64,000 bases of DNA from Rodentibacter caecimuris. Its GTDB lineage: Bacteria > Pseudomonadota > Gammaproteobacteria > Enterobacterales > Pasteurellaceae. The stretch covers positions 186,001 to 250,000 of the forward strand of contig NZ_BBXJ01000001.1 in the NCBI RefSeq assembly GCF_001019715.1. The letters run 5' to 3'. The notes beneath the pieces are model-generated. The model saw only the letters and a program-made list of their open reading frames with translations, searched no databases and had not been told where the DNA came from. The translations under genes and the position numbers were made by a program. Of the stretch, positions 1 to 9,356 are shown in pieces. Position 1 is the first letter of the stretch. Each line of letters starts with the position of its first letter.

Positions 1-338
1 CTGTAAACCTTGCTTTCTGTACGATTGAGATCCGCCTGAGAAAGCATTCGGCTTTCTTGTAATGCAATATGTACGTCTTCTAAATCTAATTCTGTAACTT
101 TACCTTTAATAGGTGCGGTTTCCAGATATAAATCTTGAATTAATTTAGCCGCACTTTGTACAAGTTTTTCGTGGTGAGGTTTAGGGCTTTCTTCATTTGA
201 TTTGATGGTAAACGTGAAGTTATTTCGAGAAATATTGAGATTAAATTCTGTTTCAATCAACTTAAGATGATCGTCAAATGCACCGCAAAGTGATTGAAGA
301 CGTGTATTGTCTTGGGGTTCGAGAGTGAATGTTGTCAT
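1..338 (-). CDS. PhoH-like ATPase (YbeZ type), N-terminal part only
   Basis: The ATG is at 338 on the minus strand and the frame stays open to the window edge, giving 112 codons of the N-terminus. The start reads MTTFTLEPQDNTRLQSLCG, with FDDHLKLIE and a later LVQSAAKLIQDLY stretch, which resembles the N-terminal region of YbeZ/PhoH-like proteins. The P-loop ATPase domain lies outside the window, so the assignment rests on the leader alone. YbeZ acts with the endoribonuclease YbeY in ribosome and RNA quality control in E. coli. Confidence 0.75.
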   Translation of the reverse strand, partial: MTTFTLEPQDNTRLQSLCGAFDDHLKLIETEFNLNISRNNFTFTIKSNEESPKPHHEKLVQSAAKLIQDLYLETAPIKGKVTELDLEDVHIALQESRMLSQADLNRTESKVY

Positions 339-395
339 TAAGATTGCTTATGGTTAATTTTTATTTAGTTGGAGATTATTTTAATCAATTATTGG

Positions 396-423
396 AAAGT
401 GCGGTCAAAATTAACCGCACTTT
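396..423. terminator. Inverted uptake-sequence pair, putative terminator after gshAB
   Basis: AAAGTGCGGT and ACCGCACTTT face each other with an 8-nt loop. Two DNA uptake cores thus form a hairpin between the end of gshAB and the phoH-like gene. The T run is on the plus-strand side, so its strength for the leftward gshAB transcript is uncertain. Confidence 0.5.
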
Positions 424-433
424 TTAACAACGT

Positions 434-2713
434 TTAACGCACTTTCAGTTCCGGAAATAACATTTCCAGCACATTCAAAGTGACACGACGGGATTTGCCG
501 GCATAAGGGAAAATATGCATCATCATCATCGGATTGAAGTTTGCTTCAATCACACCCCATGATTGCAAATTATTTTCCGCCGGTTTGGTTAGATCAGGAA
601 TAATCAAATCCACACCGCAAACGGCAGCGCCCATCGCTTTGGCAATCCCAACCGCAAGTTGTTTATAACTTTCATGCATTTGTTCCGTCATATCGATAGA
701 ATCGCCGCCGGTACTAATATTTGAATTAGCCCGTAACTGCACAATAAGATCCCTTGGCGGAATAGAATCGACCGTCCATCCTTGCTCTTTTAATTGAAGT
801 TTCTCAATATCACCCAAAGCAATTTTTTTCAATGGGGTACGGCTGCCGTCGCCACGTAAAGGATGATCGTTTTTCATTTCGACCAATTCTTTCACAGTAT
901 GTTCGCCATCACCGACGACATTCGCCGGTACTCGTAATAATACCGCCAAGGTTTGCCCGCCCAGTACAAAGAAACGATATTCGGTACCGACTAAATAATC
1001 TTCTATCATAATTTCGTTATCTTCACGGAAAGCAATTTCTACCGCTTTGGCAAAATCATCGCGGTTTTGTACACCTTGTTGGAAAATCGTAATTCCCAGA
1101 CCAAAATTCGTAGATTTCGGTTTAATCACCACTGCACGGTTCTCAAAAAGTGGGAAACTTTCAACCGCACTTTTCACATCCGTAAATTCAACACTTTGCG
1201 GCACATTAAAACCGGCTTTTGCCAACACTTTTTTGGTAACCACTTTATTTTCCATAATTAATGGCGAAATATAGCGATCATGTGAAGTCATATTGCCATT
1301 TTTCACATATTCAAGATGATCACCGTATTGCAAACTGAGGAATTGATCACGCTCGTCTAAAATCTCGAGCTTCAGCCCTTTTTGAATTGCATCAAACATT
1401 AATGCCTGTGTCGAAAGTTCCATATTGTCAAAACCAGATAAGGCATAGAAACGTTCGAACACATTTTTCTTATTGCCTTTCGCAATATCCGCCCCTAATT
1501 TCTGATAGCCCCCGAATTGATCAATAGCGACGACAACGTTGGCACAGAGCGTGTCACGCGGATTCGCAAATTGTGCAAATTTTTCTTTTGCGATAGCTTT
1601 AATTTCATCACCGGCTTGAAGTGCTTCAAGCATATTCAGCATTTGAAGTAATACTAACTCCCCTTCGACAGCGTAAGCCGTTGGTGATAAAGGATCTTCC
1701 CAAGACACTTCGGCAAGACGGGTTTTGCCTAATTCGATGTCACCTTGATCAGCCGTATGATCCAACCATGCCATCAATAAAATGAAATAATGGATGAATT
1801 TCGCATCTTCCAATGTAATGCCATACGGTGCAAAAGGATTGAGATCAAAGAGTCGGAACTCAAGATATTGGATACCCGTTTTGAGTAAGTCACGGGCTTT
1901 TGCCGCACCACGCAAACGCACATTAGAATAGAATTCTTTTTCTGCAATCAACTTGCCGCTATTTACCCAATGCTCAAGGCTGTCAACGTAGGACTGTAAA
2001 CTATTAAAAGAAACTTTGATTTCAGGTTCATTCACATAACCGAAAGGGCTCGAACGCAAGCTACGCACATATTGATTGGGTTGAAGCGGTGTTCCGTCAC
2101 GGAAATAATTTTCATCAACGGTTGGCGTAGCAGAGAACAAATAAAGCAGAATCCATTGATAGCGAAGGAAATTTTTCGCAATTTTCAGATATAAATCATT
2201 CTGAAAATCCACCGCACTTGTTTGTTTCGTTTGAGCTTCAAAAAGTGCTTGAACAAATGCCGGATCCAATTGGAAATTATAGTGAATACCACTGACCATT
2301 TGTTTATATTTGCCGTAGTTTTTCACTAAATGTTCACGATATGCCACATCTTCCGGATTATCCAATTGCGCAACCTTAATTTGCTTTTCCGGTGGCAACC
2401 CTGCCGGCATACTGAATGGGAAAATATATTCATTTTCGGGAAGCGTACGCAATGTCACTTCATGAATAGCAGAAAGCCAACGTAATGCATTTTCTAATGT
2501 TTTACTTGGCGGCGTAACCAGCTCCAGTTGGCTTTCAGCAAAATCCGTTTGAATATAAGGATGAAAACTACGATTACCAAAGGCTTTCGGATGTTCGGTG
2601 GTGACAATAGAACCGTCTGCGTAAACACGCTGGCTTTCTTTTTCAATACCGAATAAACCTTGTTGGAAAAGTAATTCAAGATGATGTTGTTTAATTATGT
2701 TCTGGATATTCAT
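434..2713 (-). CDS. gshAB: Bifunctional glutamate-cysteine ligase / glutathione synthetase
   Basis: 759 residues. Makes glutathione in the cytoplasm in two ATP-dependent steps, joining glutamate to cysteine and then adding glycine. The N-terminal part (about 1-440) is a gamma-glutamylcysteine ligase domain with GLFGIEKESQRV near residue 20 and ESQLELVTPP near 60. The C-terminal part (about 490-759) is an ATP-grasp domain with VIKPKSTNFGLGI and GVIEANFNPMMMMH. The length matches the GshF/GshAB fusion family. The fusion is known in some Pasteurellaceae and streptococci, while E. coli uses two separate genes. It stands alone, with hairpins or gaps on both sides. ATG start. Confidence 0.95.
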   Translation of the reverse strand: MNIQNIIKQHHLELLFQQGLFGIEKESQRVYADGSIVTTEHPKAFGNRSFHPYIQTDFAESQLELVTPPSKTLENALRWLSAIHEVTLRTLPENEYIFPFSMPAGLPPEKQIKVAQLDNPEDVAYREHLVKNYGKYKQMVSGIHYNFQLDPAFVQALFEAQTKQTSAVDFQNDLYLKIAKNFLRYQWILLYLFSATPTVDENYFRDGTPLQPNQYVRSLRSSPFGYVNEPEIKVSFNSLQSYVDSLEHWVNSGKLIAEKEFYSNVRLRGAAKARDLLKTGIQYLEFRLFDLNPFAPYGITLEDAKFIHYFILLMAWLDHTADQGDIELGKTRLAEVSWEDPLSPTAYAVEGELVLLQMLNMLEALQAGDEIKAIAKEKFAQFANPRDTLCANVVVAIDQFGGYQKLGADIAKGNKKNVFERFYALSGFDNMELSTQALMFDAIQKGLKLEILDERDQFLSLQYGDHLEYVKNGNMTSHDRYISPLIMENKVVTKKVLAKAGFNVPQSVEFTDVKSAVESFPLFENRAVVIKPKSTNFGLGITIFQQGVQNRDDFAKAVEIAFREDNEIMIEDYLVGTEYRFFVLGGQTLAVLLRVPANVVGDGEHTVKELVEMKNDHPLRGDGSRTPLKKIALGDIEKLQLKEQGWTVDSIPPRDLIVQLRANSNISTGGDSIDMTEQMHESYKQLAVGIAKAMGAAVCGVDLIIPDLTKPAENNLQSWGVIEANFNPMMMMHIFPYAGKSRRVTLNVLEMLFPELKVR

Positions 2714-2842
2714 AGTAAGTCCCTTTAGAAAATGTCCTAGTATTATGGTTGGATTCTTCAGAAAAATAAATAAGAAAATTGAATAGAACGAAAATATTAA
2801 TTTATATAAAAAATGCGCTCATTTCTGACCGCACTTTTCTGA

Positions 2843-3556
2843 CTATTTTATTAATTTTCTCATTCGAATATTCAACACTTCTACTACTAGGGAAAAACCC
2901 ATTGCGAAATAAATATAGCCTTTTGAGATATGTATATCAAGGCTTTCTGCAATGAGGCTGATTCCCACTAAAATTAAAAATGCCAAAGCAAGAATTTTTA
3001 ACGTTGGGTGAGTGTCCACAAAATCACCGATTGGTTTTGCGGCAAATAACATCACACCGACAGCAAAGATGATCGCTAAAATCATCACCGGTAAATGCTC
3101 CGCCATACCGACGGCAGTAATCACCGAATCAAGGGAAAACACAATATCTAATATGGCTATTTGAATCAATACACCAAAATAACTGACTTTCTTTTCATTT
3201 TCATTTTTATGATGATCTTCAGGATGAAGTGCTTCTTTAATTTCACCGATACTTTTTATAACCAAGAACAAGCCGCCCAAGAATAAAATTAAATCCCGCC
3301 CTGAAATCTCTTGATTGAACAAAGTAAACAGCGGTTCGGTTAATTTCATCATCCAAGCAAGCGACATCAAAAGTAAAATTCGGGTGATCATCGCTAAAGA
3401 TAAACCGATAACCCGACCGGACTGACGTTGATGTGCCGGTAAACGTCCTACTAAAATACTAATAAAAATAATATTATCGATCCCTAACACAATTTCAAGT
3501 GCGGTTAATGTCGCAAGAGAAAGCCAAGCCTCGGGATCACTAAGCCATTCAAACAT
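2843..3556 (-). CDS. TerC-family integral membrane protein
   Basis: 237 residues with about seven hydrophobic segments. Two TerC signature stretches each carry an acidic residue inside the membrane: LEIVLGIDNIIFISI near residue 20 and DIVFSLDSVITAV near 140. A histidine-rich loop (EDHHKNENEKK) sits between them. TerC proteins are linked to metal handling, notably manganese export or loading of exported enzymes. The exact substrate here is not known. ATG at 3556 follows AGGAAC at good spacing. Neighbours are gshAB and uvrC, all leftward. Confidence 0.85.
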   Translation of the reverse strand: MFEWLSDPEAWLSLATLTALEIVLGIDNIIFISILVGRLPAHQRQSGRVIGLSLAMITRILLLMSLAWMMKLTEPLFTLFNQEISGRDLILFLGGLFLVIKSIGEIKEALHPEDHHKNENEKKVSYFGVLIQIAILDIVFSLDSVITAVGMAEHLPVMILAIIFAVGVMLFAAKPIGDFVDTHPTLKILALAFLILVGISLIAESLDIHISKGYIYFAMGFSLVVEVLNIRMRKLIK

Positions 3557-3625
3557 AATTTGTTCCTATAAAAATTCAAAAAGCGGATCATAATCACTTT
3601 ATGAAGAAAAGCAATGAGTATTTCA

Positions 3626-5452
3626 TCAATTCCTCAAGGTTTCATAGATCGTTTCCGCCAATTTTCTTGAAATTCCCGGCACGGAAGCGATCTCATCGAC
3701 GGTGGCATTTTTCACGCCTTGCAAACCACCAAGGTATTTCAATAGGGCTTGACGGCGTTTCGCCCCAACTCCCTCAAGACTTTCCAAACCGCTGTGGGTA
3801 AAGGCATTTTGGCGTTTTTTGCGGTGTCCGCTAATGGCGTGATTATGGCTTTCATCACGAATATGCTGGATTAAATGCAGCGCTAAACTATCATCGGGTA
3901 AATGAATTTCTCGATTTTGTTTGCTGATAATCAGTACCTCTTGCCCTGCTCGGCGATCGACGCCTTTTGCCACACCAATTAAGTGCGGCCGATTTTTATC
4001 CCATTTTACATTCAACTGCTGAAATACAGCTAACGCCCGATTAAGTTGCCCTTTTCCGCCATCAATAAAGATTACATCAGGGATTTTCTCCTCTTCTAAA
4101 TCTCGATCATAGCGTTTTTTGAGCGCTTGTTCCATTGCCGCATAGTCATCACCACCGGTAATGCCCTCAATGTTAAATCGCCGATAATCGGATTTTAGCG
4201 GGCCTTCTTGATTGAACACCACACAAGATGCCACCGTTTGATTTCCCATCGTATGACTAATATCAAAACATTCCATTCGCTTAATTTCCGACACGTTAAG
4301 TAACTCGCATAAGGCTTGATAACGCTCGGACATTCGTGAGGATTGCTTGAGTTGGCTGGCAAGCGCCACTTTCGCATTCACTTGTGCCAACTGTAAATAT
4401 TTTCCTTTATCCCCTTTCACGCTTTCTTGGATCGTAACTTTTCTACCGGCTTGCTCGGTAAGGAGTGTTTCCAATTCTGTTTTTTCAGCGAGTTTTCGAT
4501 CCACAATAATACTATTGGGAATAGTTCTGCCCTGATGTCCCTGTAAATAAAATTGCCCAACAAAAGTTTCCGTCAACTCGGAAAGATCCGTATTTGCCGG
4601 TACTTTCGGGAAATAACTGCGATTGCCCAATACTTTTCCTTGGCGGATAAACATTACTTGCACACAGGCTAAACCATGTTGATAAGCGATCGACATAATA
4701 TCCATATCGTCCAATCGCTCATTAGAGACAAACTGTTTTTCGATGACCGATCGCACCGCTTGGATTTGATCGCGATAACGTGCCGCTTGTTCAAAATCCA
4801 AACTTTGGCTTGCTTGATCCATTTTGCCGATCAAATAATCCAGCACTTGTTGATCTTTGCCTTGTAAAAATAAACGGGCCAATTCCACTTGTTGAGAATA
4901 CTCTTCGTCGGTTACATAGCCGGCTACACAAGGCGCAGAACAACGCTCAATTTGATATTGCAAGCAAGGGCGGGAACGATTGGCATAGACAGAATTTTCG
5001 CACTGACGCACCGGGAATAATTTTTGGATCAAAGATAAGGTTTCCCGTACCGCCCCGGCGTGGGGATAAGGGCCAAAATATTCACCGGCAATTTTTTTTG
5101 CACCGCGATAAGCGGTAATACGCGGATGACGCTCTTTCGTCAATAAAATAAAAGGATAGGATTTATCATCACGCAGCAACACATTATAACGGGGCTGATA
5201 CTGTTTGATGTAATTATGCTCTAATAACAGCGCTTCCGTTTCAGAAGAAGTGATCGTGGTGTCAATATGATGAATAGCGGCGACCAACGCTTCCGTTTTC
5301 TTACTACTGAGATTGGATCTAAAATAACTCGATAGACGCTTTTTTAAATCCTTCGCTTTCCCCACATAAATAACCTGATCTTTATCGTCATACATACGAT
5401 AAACGCCGGGTTCATGAGAAACATTGGTCAGGAATTTTTTTGCATCAAACAT
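3626..5452 (-). CDS. uvrC: Excinuclease ABC subunit C
   Basis: 608 residues, normal for UvrC. It cuts DNA on both sides of a lesion once UvrB is loaded. The N-terminal GIY-YIG nuclease shows GVYRMYD and [14 protein letters not shown] in the first 45 residues. A cysteine cluster lies near 150-175 ([13 protein letters not shown]) and the UvrB-binding UVR helix near 205-235 ([13 protein letters not shown]). The RNase H-like second nuclease has [12 protein letters not shown], and helix-hairpin-helix motifs end the protein. The ATG lies 1 base past the kdsB stop, so the two genes are probably co-transcribed. Confidence 0.97.
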   Translation of the reverse strand: MFDAKKFLTNVSHEPGVYRMYDDKDQVIYVGKAKDLKKRLSSYFRSNLSSKKTEALVAAIHHIDTTITSSETEALLLEHNYIKQYQPRYNVLLRDDKSYPFILLTKERHPRITAYRGAKKIAGEYFGPYPHAGAVRETLSLIQKLFPVRQCENSVYANRSRPCLQYQIERCSAPCVAGYVTDEEYSQQVELARLFLQGKDQQVLDYLIGKMDQASQSLDFEQAARYRDQIQAVRSVIEKQFVSNERLDDMDIMSIAYQHGLACVQVMFIRQGKVLGNRSYFPKVPANTDLSELTETFVGQFYLQGHQGRTIPNSIIVDRKLAEKTELETLLTEQAGRKVTIQESVKGDKGKYLQLAQVNAKVALASQLKQSSRMSERYQALCELLNVSEIKRMECFDISHTMGNQTVASCVVFNQEGPLKSDYRRFNIEGITGGDDYAAMEQALKKRYDRDLEEEKIPDVIFIDGGKGQLNRALAVFQQLNVKWDKNRPHLIGVAKGVDRRAGQEVLIISKQNREIHLPDDSLALHLIQHIRDESHNHAISGHRKKRQNAFTHSGLESLEGVGAKRRQALLKYLGGLQGVKNATVDEIASVPGISRKLAETIYETLRN

Positions 5453-5453
5453 C

Positions 5454-6218
5454 TTAATTCGCCGCTAAAATCGACCGCACTTTTTCTAAATCTTCCATCG
5501 TATCTACGCCCACAGCAGGCACTTCCTTCGCCAGTTCCACATGAATTCTCTCCGCATTCCATAGCACCCGTAGCTGTTCCAATTTTTCTAAATTTTCCAA
5601 CACGGTAGGTTCCCACTGCACATATTTCTTGATAAAACCGGCACGGTAAGCATAAATACCGATATGACGCAAATATACATCCGTCAATGCTACCTTCGCG
5701 ACATCTTGCAAGCCCATAAATCGGTCGCGGTCATAAGGTATGACCGAGCGGGAAAAATACAGCACATAGCCTGATTTATCCGCCACCAGTTTAACCACAT
5801 TTGGATTAAACAGTTCTTCCGCTTCGTGAATTTTCACTGCAAGGGTTGCCATATTCACGTTAAATTTTGCTAAATTTTCCGCCACTTGGCGAACAATCAC
5901 CGGCGGAATAAGCGGTTCATCGCCTTGGATATTCACAATAATTTCATCATCAGGAATAGCAAGTTTTTCCACCACCTCGGCTAAACGCTCTGTGCCTGAA
6001 TTGTGATGTTCCGATGTCATACAAACTTCCGCCCCAAAACCTTGTGCAATTTTCTCCACATTTTCGTTATCGGTCGCAATAATCACGCGACTTGCCCCTG
6101 ATTGTCGGGCTTTTTCAAATACGTGTTGAATCATCGGTTTTCCGACAATTTCTGCGAGAGGTTTCCCCGGTAAGCGGGATGAAGAAAAACGAGCAGGGAT
6201 AATGACAGTAAATGACAT
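5454..6218 (-). CDS. kdsB: 3-deoxy-manno-octulosonate cytidylyltransferase
   Basis: 254 residues. Activates KDO with CTP to CMP-KDO, the donor for the inner core of lipooligosaccharide. The nucleotide-binding signature [15 protein letters not shown] is at the N-terminus, [10 protein letters not shown] is near residue 100, and a [11 protein letters not shown] tail is present. ATG at 6218. It follows the Trm112-like gene after 51 bases and leads directly into uvrC. The order lpxK-Trm112-kdsB is also seen in E. coli. Confidence 0.96.
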   Translation of the reverse strand: MSFTVIIPARFSSSRLPGKPLAEIVGKPMIQHVFEKARQSGASRVIIATDNENVEKIAQGFGAEVCMTSEHHNSGTERLAEVVEKLAIPDDEIIVNIQGDEPLIPPVIVRQVAENLAKFNVNMATLAVKIHEAEELFNPNVVKLVADKSGYVLYFSRSVIPYDRDRFMGLQDVAKVALTDVYLRHIGIYAYRAGFIKKYVQWEPTVLENLEKLEQLRVLWNAERIHVELAKEVPAVGVDTMEDLEKVRSILAAN

Positions 6219-6269
6219 AAAATATTCCTTGTTATCTTAATAATCCTAAAGAGTTCATAGCCGAAAAGG

Positions 6270-6449
6270 TTAATCAGCAAGCTTTTCCGCTTTTTCTGCA
6301 AGCAATATCGGCACGCCGTTTTCAATAGGATAAGCTAAATGTTCATAGCGACAAATGAATCGTTGATTTTCGGCATCATATTGCAAGCGGGCTAAGCAAC
6401 GAGGGCAAGCGATTACGTCAAGCAATTTTGGGTTGATTCGCTCAGGCAT
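6270..6449 (-). CDS. Trm112-family small zinc-ribbon-like protein (YcaR type)
   Basis: 59 residues from the ATG at 6449 ([11 protein letters not shown]). The N-terminal CPRC pair ([10 protein letters not shown]) and the phrase [11 protein letters not shown] are typical of YcaR. The second metal pair is partly lost, since ICRYEH has one Cys. Its start overlaps the end of lpxK by 8 bases, indicating coupled translation. Longer upstream starts would run deep into lpxK and add an unrelated sequence, so the short form is preferred. The role is not established. The conserved place between lpxK and kdsB suggests a link to envelope synthesis or RNA modification. Confidence 0.85.
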   Translation of the reverse strand: MPERINPKLLDVIACPRCLARLQYDAENQRFICRYEHLAYPIENGVPILLAEKAEKLAD

Positions 6450-7440
6450 TTTTGTATTGTTCCACCAATTTGTCAATTTTCTTCCAAAAGTGCGGTAAAT
6501 TTTCGCCTTGTTTTTCAAGCTCTGATATTTCCGCCTCTACCGGCACATACCACCAATTTTCTTTTGCAAACTCTCGGCATTTTACCGCATCTTTTTCCGT
6601 CATAAAGAGCGGTTGGTTTTGTGAGAATTTTTCTAACTGTGCGACTTCAAAATGTTGATGATCCTGAAAACCTTGAGTTTGTAGTAATTTGATTCCTAAT
6701 TTTTCCAACATTGTAAAAAATCGTTGCGGATGCCCAATTCCCGCAATGGCAGCTCCGGAGGAAAATTCATTTAACAAGCGTTTTTCATTGGTTTTTAAAT
6801 TAATGGCATAGCGAGGAAGTAAGCTCATCACCACATCGGAATACTGATTTTTCCCCCCGTTAGTGATAATCAGATCTACGTTTTTTAATCGGGCGGGTAA
6901 TTCCCGCAACGGCCCGGCAGGCAATACAAACCCATTGCCAAGCCCCCGTTCGGCGTCCATTACCACAATTTCAACATCCCGTTGTAACTTATAATGTTGT
7001 AACCCATCGTCTGAAATAATGATGTCGCAATCAGCTTGGTTCAAGAGTAATTCAATCGCTTGCCGGCGATTTGGCGAAATAACAACAGGTACACCGGTAC
7101 GTTTAGCAATAAGAACCGGTTCGTCTCCTCCTTCAAAAGGAGGCGTATCTGCTGTCACCAACAACGGATACGTTTTAGCGTGGCTACCATAACCACGAGA
7201 AATCACACCGACACGCCATCCGCGTTTTTTCATCTCTTCTGCCAACCACACTACAACCGGCGTTTTGCCATTGCCGCCAACGGACAGATTTCCGACAATC
7301 ACAACGGGCTTCGCGGCACGATAAACAGCAATGAAACCTAAAGAAAACAACATTCGGCGAGTTTGACTAATTAACCAAAATAACAGCGAAAATGGTAGAA
7401 GAAGCCAAGCAAGTTTGGAGTGAGAATACCAAAATGGCAT
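6442..7440 (-). CDS. lpxK: Tetraacyldisaccharide 4'-kinase
   Basis: 332 residues from the ATG at 7440, preceded by AGAGGA. An upstream TTG at 7455 adds five residues but lies inside that ribosome-binding region, so it was rejected. LpxK is a membrane-associated kinase that phosphorylates the lipid A disaccharide at the 4' position. An N-terminal membrane anchor ([15 protein letters not shown]) is followed by the P-loop [15 protein letters not shown] and [12 protein letters not shown] near residue 155. The stop overlaps the Trm112-like gene, and msbA lies upstream. Confidence 0.96.
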   Translation of the reverse strand: MPFWYSHSKLAWLLLPFSLLFWLISQTRRMLFSLGFIAVYRAAKPVVIVGNLSVGGNGKTPVVVWLAEEMKKRGWRVGVISRGYGSHAKTYPLLVTADTPPFEGGDEPVLIAKRTGVPVVISPNRRQAIELLLNQADCDIIISDDGLQHYKLQRDVEIVVMDAERGLGNGFVLPAGPLRELPARLKNVDLIITNGGKNQYSDVVMSLLPRYAINLKTNEKRLLNEFSSGAAIAGIGHPQRFFTMLEKLGIKLLQTQGFQDHQHFEVAQLEKFSQNQPLFMTEKDAVKCREFAKENWWYVPVEAEISELEKQGENLPHFWKKIDKLVEQYKNA

Positions 7441-7470
7441 AAATGTTCCTCTCAAAAGTGCGGATAAAAT

Positions 7471-7494
7471 AACGCGAGTTTTTTAACCCGCGTT
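7471..7494 (-). terminator. Hairpin between msbA and lpxK, possible attenuator
   Basis: AACGCGAGTT and AACCCGCGTT pair around a T4 loop. Read leftward, the hairpin is followed by ATTTTAT. It sits inside the otherwise continuous msbA-lpxK run and could reduce, rather than end, transcription into lpxK. Confidence 0.45.
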
Positions 7495-7565
7495 TTAGCG
7501 TCTTTGGGCTTTTATTTTTGACCTGCGTTATCGGCAAAAATTACTCTAGCCCTTAACATTCAAAG

Positions 7566-9314
7566 CTAACCGCTAAACTGCATACTATGCAGCTGTTTGT
7601 ACGCCCCGTCCAAAGCAAGTAGTTCATGATGACTACCCCGTTCGCGAATTTCCCCATGTTCGACCACAAGAATTTCATCCGCATTTTCAATCGTAGATAA
7701 ACGGTGCGCAATCACTAATACCGTCCGATCTTTTTTCAATTCATCAAGTGCCGATTGAATCGCTCGTTCGGATTCCGTATCAAGGGCGGAAGTCGCCTCG
7801 TCTAAAATTAACACCGGTGAATTACGAAGTAAGGCACGGGCTATCGCCAAACGCTGACGCTGCCCGCCAGAAAGGCTTGCGCCGTTTTCCCCAATCATGG
7901 TATCAAACCCATTTGGTAATTTTTCGATAAACTCTAACGCATAAGCTGCTTTTGCCGCAGCGATAATTTCCTCACGTGAATATTTATCACTTGCCGCATA
8001 AGCGATGTTATTTGCAACCGTATCATTAAATAGATGTACTTGCTGTGAAACGACCGCACAATTTTCACGTAAATTTGATAGGCGATAATCTTGAATATTC
8101 ACACCATCAAGCAAAATCTCGCCTTGTTCAACATCATAAAAACGGGTAACAAGATTGGCGATAGTAGATTTCCCCGAACCGGAACGCCCCACCAAAGCAA
8201 CGGTTTTTCCGGCAGGAATCTTGAATGAAATATGATTTAAGGCAAGCTCGGCTTTATCCTGATAAGCAAAACTCACATTTTTAAACTCTAATTCGCCTTT
8301 TGCCGGTTCCGCTTTATAAGTACCGTTATCTTTTTCCGCCTCTAAATCCAAAATTGCAAACAACGTTTGGCAAGCCGCCATTCCACGTTGAAATTGGGAA
8401 TTTACATTGGTTAAGGATTTAAGCGGGCGCATCATCGCTAACATAGATGAAAAAACCACAGTAAAAGAACCCGCACTTAGATTATCATCGGCAATTAATG
8501 GCGTCGTGGCTAAATAAAGCACGGCGGCTAACGCAAGAGAGGCGATAATTTGTACCACAGGATCAGAAATCGCATCGGCAGTGACCATTTTCATGCCCTT
8601 GCGACGCATATCATTACTCACGTGATTAAAACGCTCTTCTTCCACATTTTGACCGCCAAAAGATAAAACGACTTTATGTCCTTTCAACATTTGTTCGGTG
8701 GTAGATGTCAATTCGCCCATTGAATCTTGTAGATTTTTACTGAGTTTGCGGAAGATTTTTGACACCATACGAATCAATAGGGCAATAATCGGCCCGATAA
8801 TGAAAAGCACCAACGTTAATTCCCAACTGGTATAAAACATCACAACAAGTAAGGAAATGATATAAGCCCCTTCACGCACAATGGTAACAAGGGAATTAGA
8901 AGAGGAATTGGCGATCATTTCGGAATCGTAAGTAATACGGGAAAGCAATTTTCCGGAGGGATTACGATCAAAAAAGCTGACCGGCATAAACATTAAATGT
9001 TTAAATAAGCGGCGACGCATTGTCATCACAACCTTGCCGGAAACCCATGCCAAGCAATAGTTGGAAATAAAGCTACTCAGTCCGCGTAGAAAAATCATGC
9101 CGACAACAACAAACGCCATCGTTTTTAAAAAAGCATGATCGGTTTTACCAAATCCATCGTCAAGCAAGGGTTTCAACAAATAAATTAAGCCGGAATCCGC
9201 CAAAGCATTTAGCACAAGGGCGACTGCCGCAACTACCAGCCCGGATTTAAAGGGCTTAATCATTGGCCACAAACGCTTAAACGTTTGTACTGTGGAAAGA
9301 TCTTTATCTTGCAT
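7566..9314 (-). CDS. msbA: Lipid A export ATP-binding/permease protein
   Basis: 582 residues, the standard MsbA length. A half-size ABC exporter that flips core-lipid A across the inner membrane. The first 320 residues hold six membrane spans. The ATPase domain shows Walker [10 protein letters not shown], signature [14 protein letters not shown], Walker [13 protein letters not shown] and the switch histidine in [16 protein letters not shown] at 9314. It lies 42 bases downstream of comEC and upstream of lpxK, the same arrangement as ycaI-msbA-lpxK in E. coli. Confidence 0.97.
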   Translation of the reverse strand: MQDKDLSTVQTFKRLWPMIKPFKSGLVVAAVALVLNALADSGLIYLLKPLLDDGFGKTDHAFLKTMAFVVVGMIFLRGLSSFISNYCLAWVSGKVVMTMRRRLFKHLMFMPVSFFDRNPSGKLLSRITYDSEMIANSSSNSLVTIVREGAYIISLLVVMFYTSWELTLVLFIIGPIIALLIRMVSKIFRKLSKNLQDSMGELTSTTEQMLKGHKVVLSFGGQNVEEERFNHVSNDMRRKGMKMVTADAISDPVVQIIASLALAAVLYLATTPLIADDNLSAGSFTVVFSSMLAMMRPLKSLTNVNSQFQRGMAACQTLFAILDLEAEKDNGTYKAEPAKGELEFKNVSFAYQDKAELALNHISFKIPAGKTVALVGRSGSGKSTIANLVTRFYDVEQGEILLDGVNIQDYRLSNLRENCAVVSQQVHLFNDTVANNIAYAASDKYSREEIIAAAKAAYALEFIEKLPNGFDTMIGENGASLSGGQRQRLAIARALLRNSPVLILDEATSALDTESERAIQSALDELKKDRTVLVIAHRLSTIENADEILVVEHGEIRERGSHHELLALDGAYKQLHSMQFSG

Positions 9315-9356
9315 ATTAATTAATTATCTTCAAAAAAATTCGCCGCATTGTACCTT

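Noticed and set aside
4780-5118. A 112-codon frame antisense to uvrC
   Set aside because: A shadow of the UvrC cysteine and UVR region. No start signal or protein features.
7455-7455. TTG start for lpxK five codons upstream
   Set aside because: It lies inside the AGAGGA region that serves the ATG at 7440, whose MPFWYS start fits the family.
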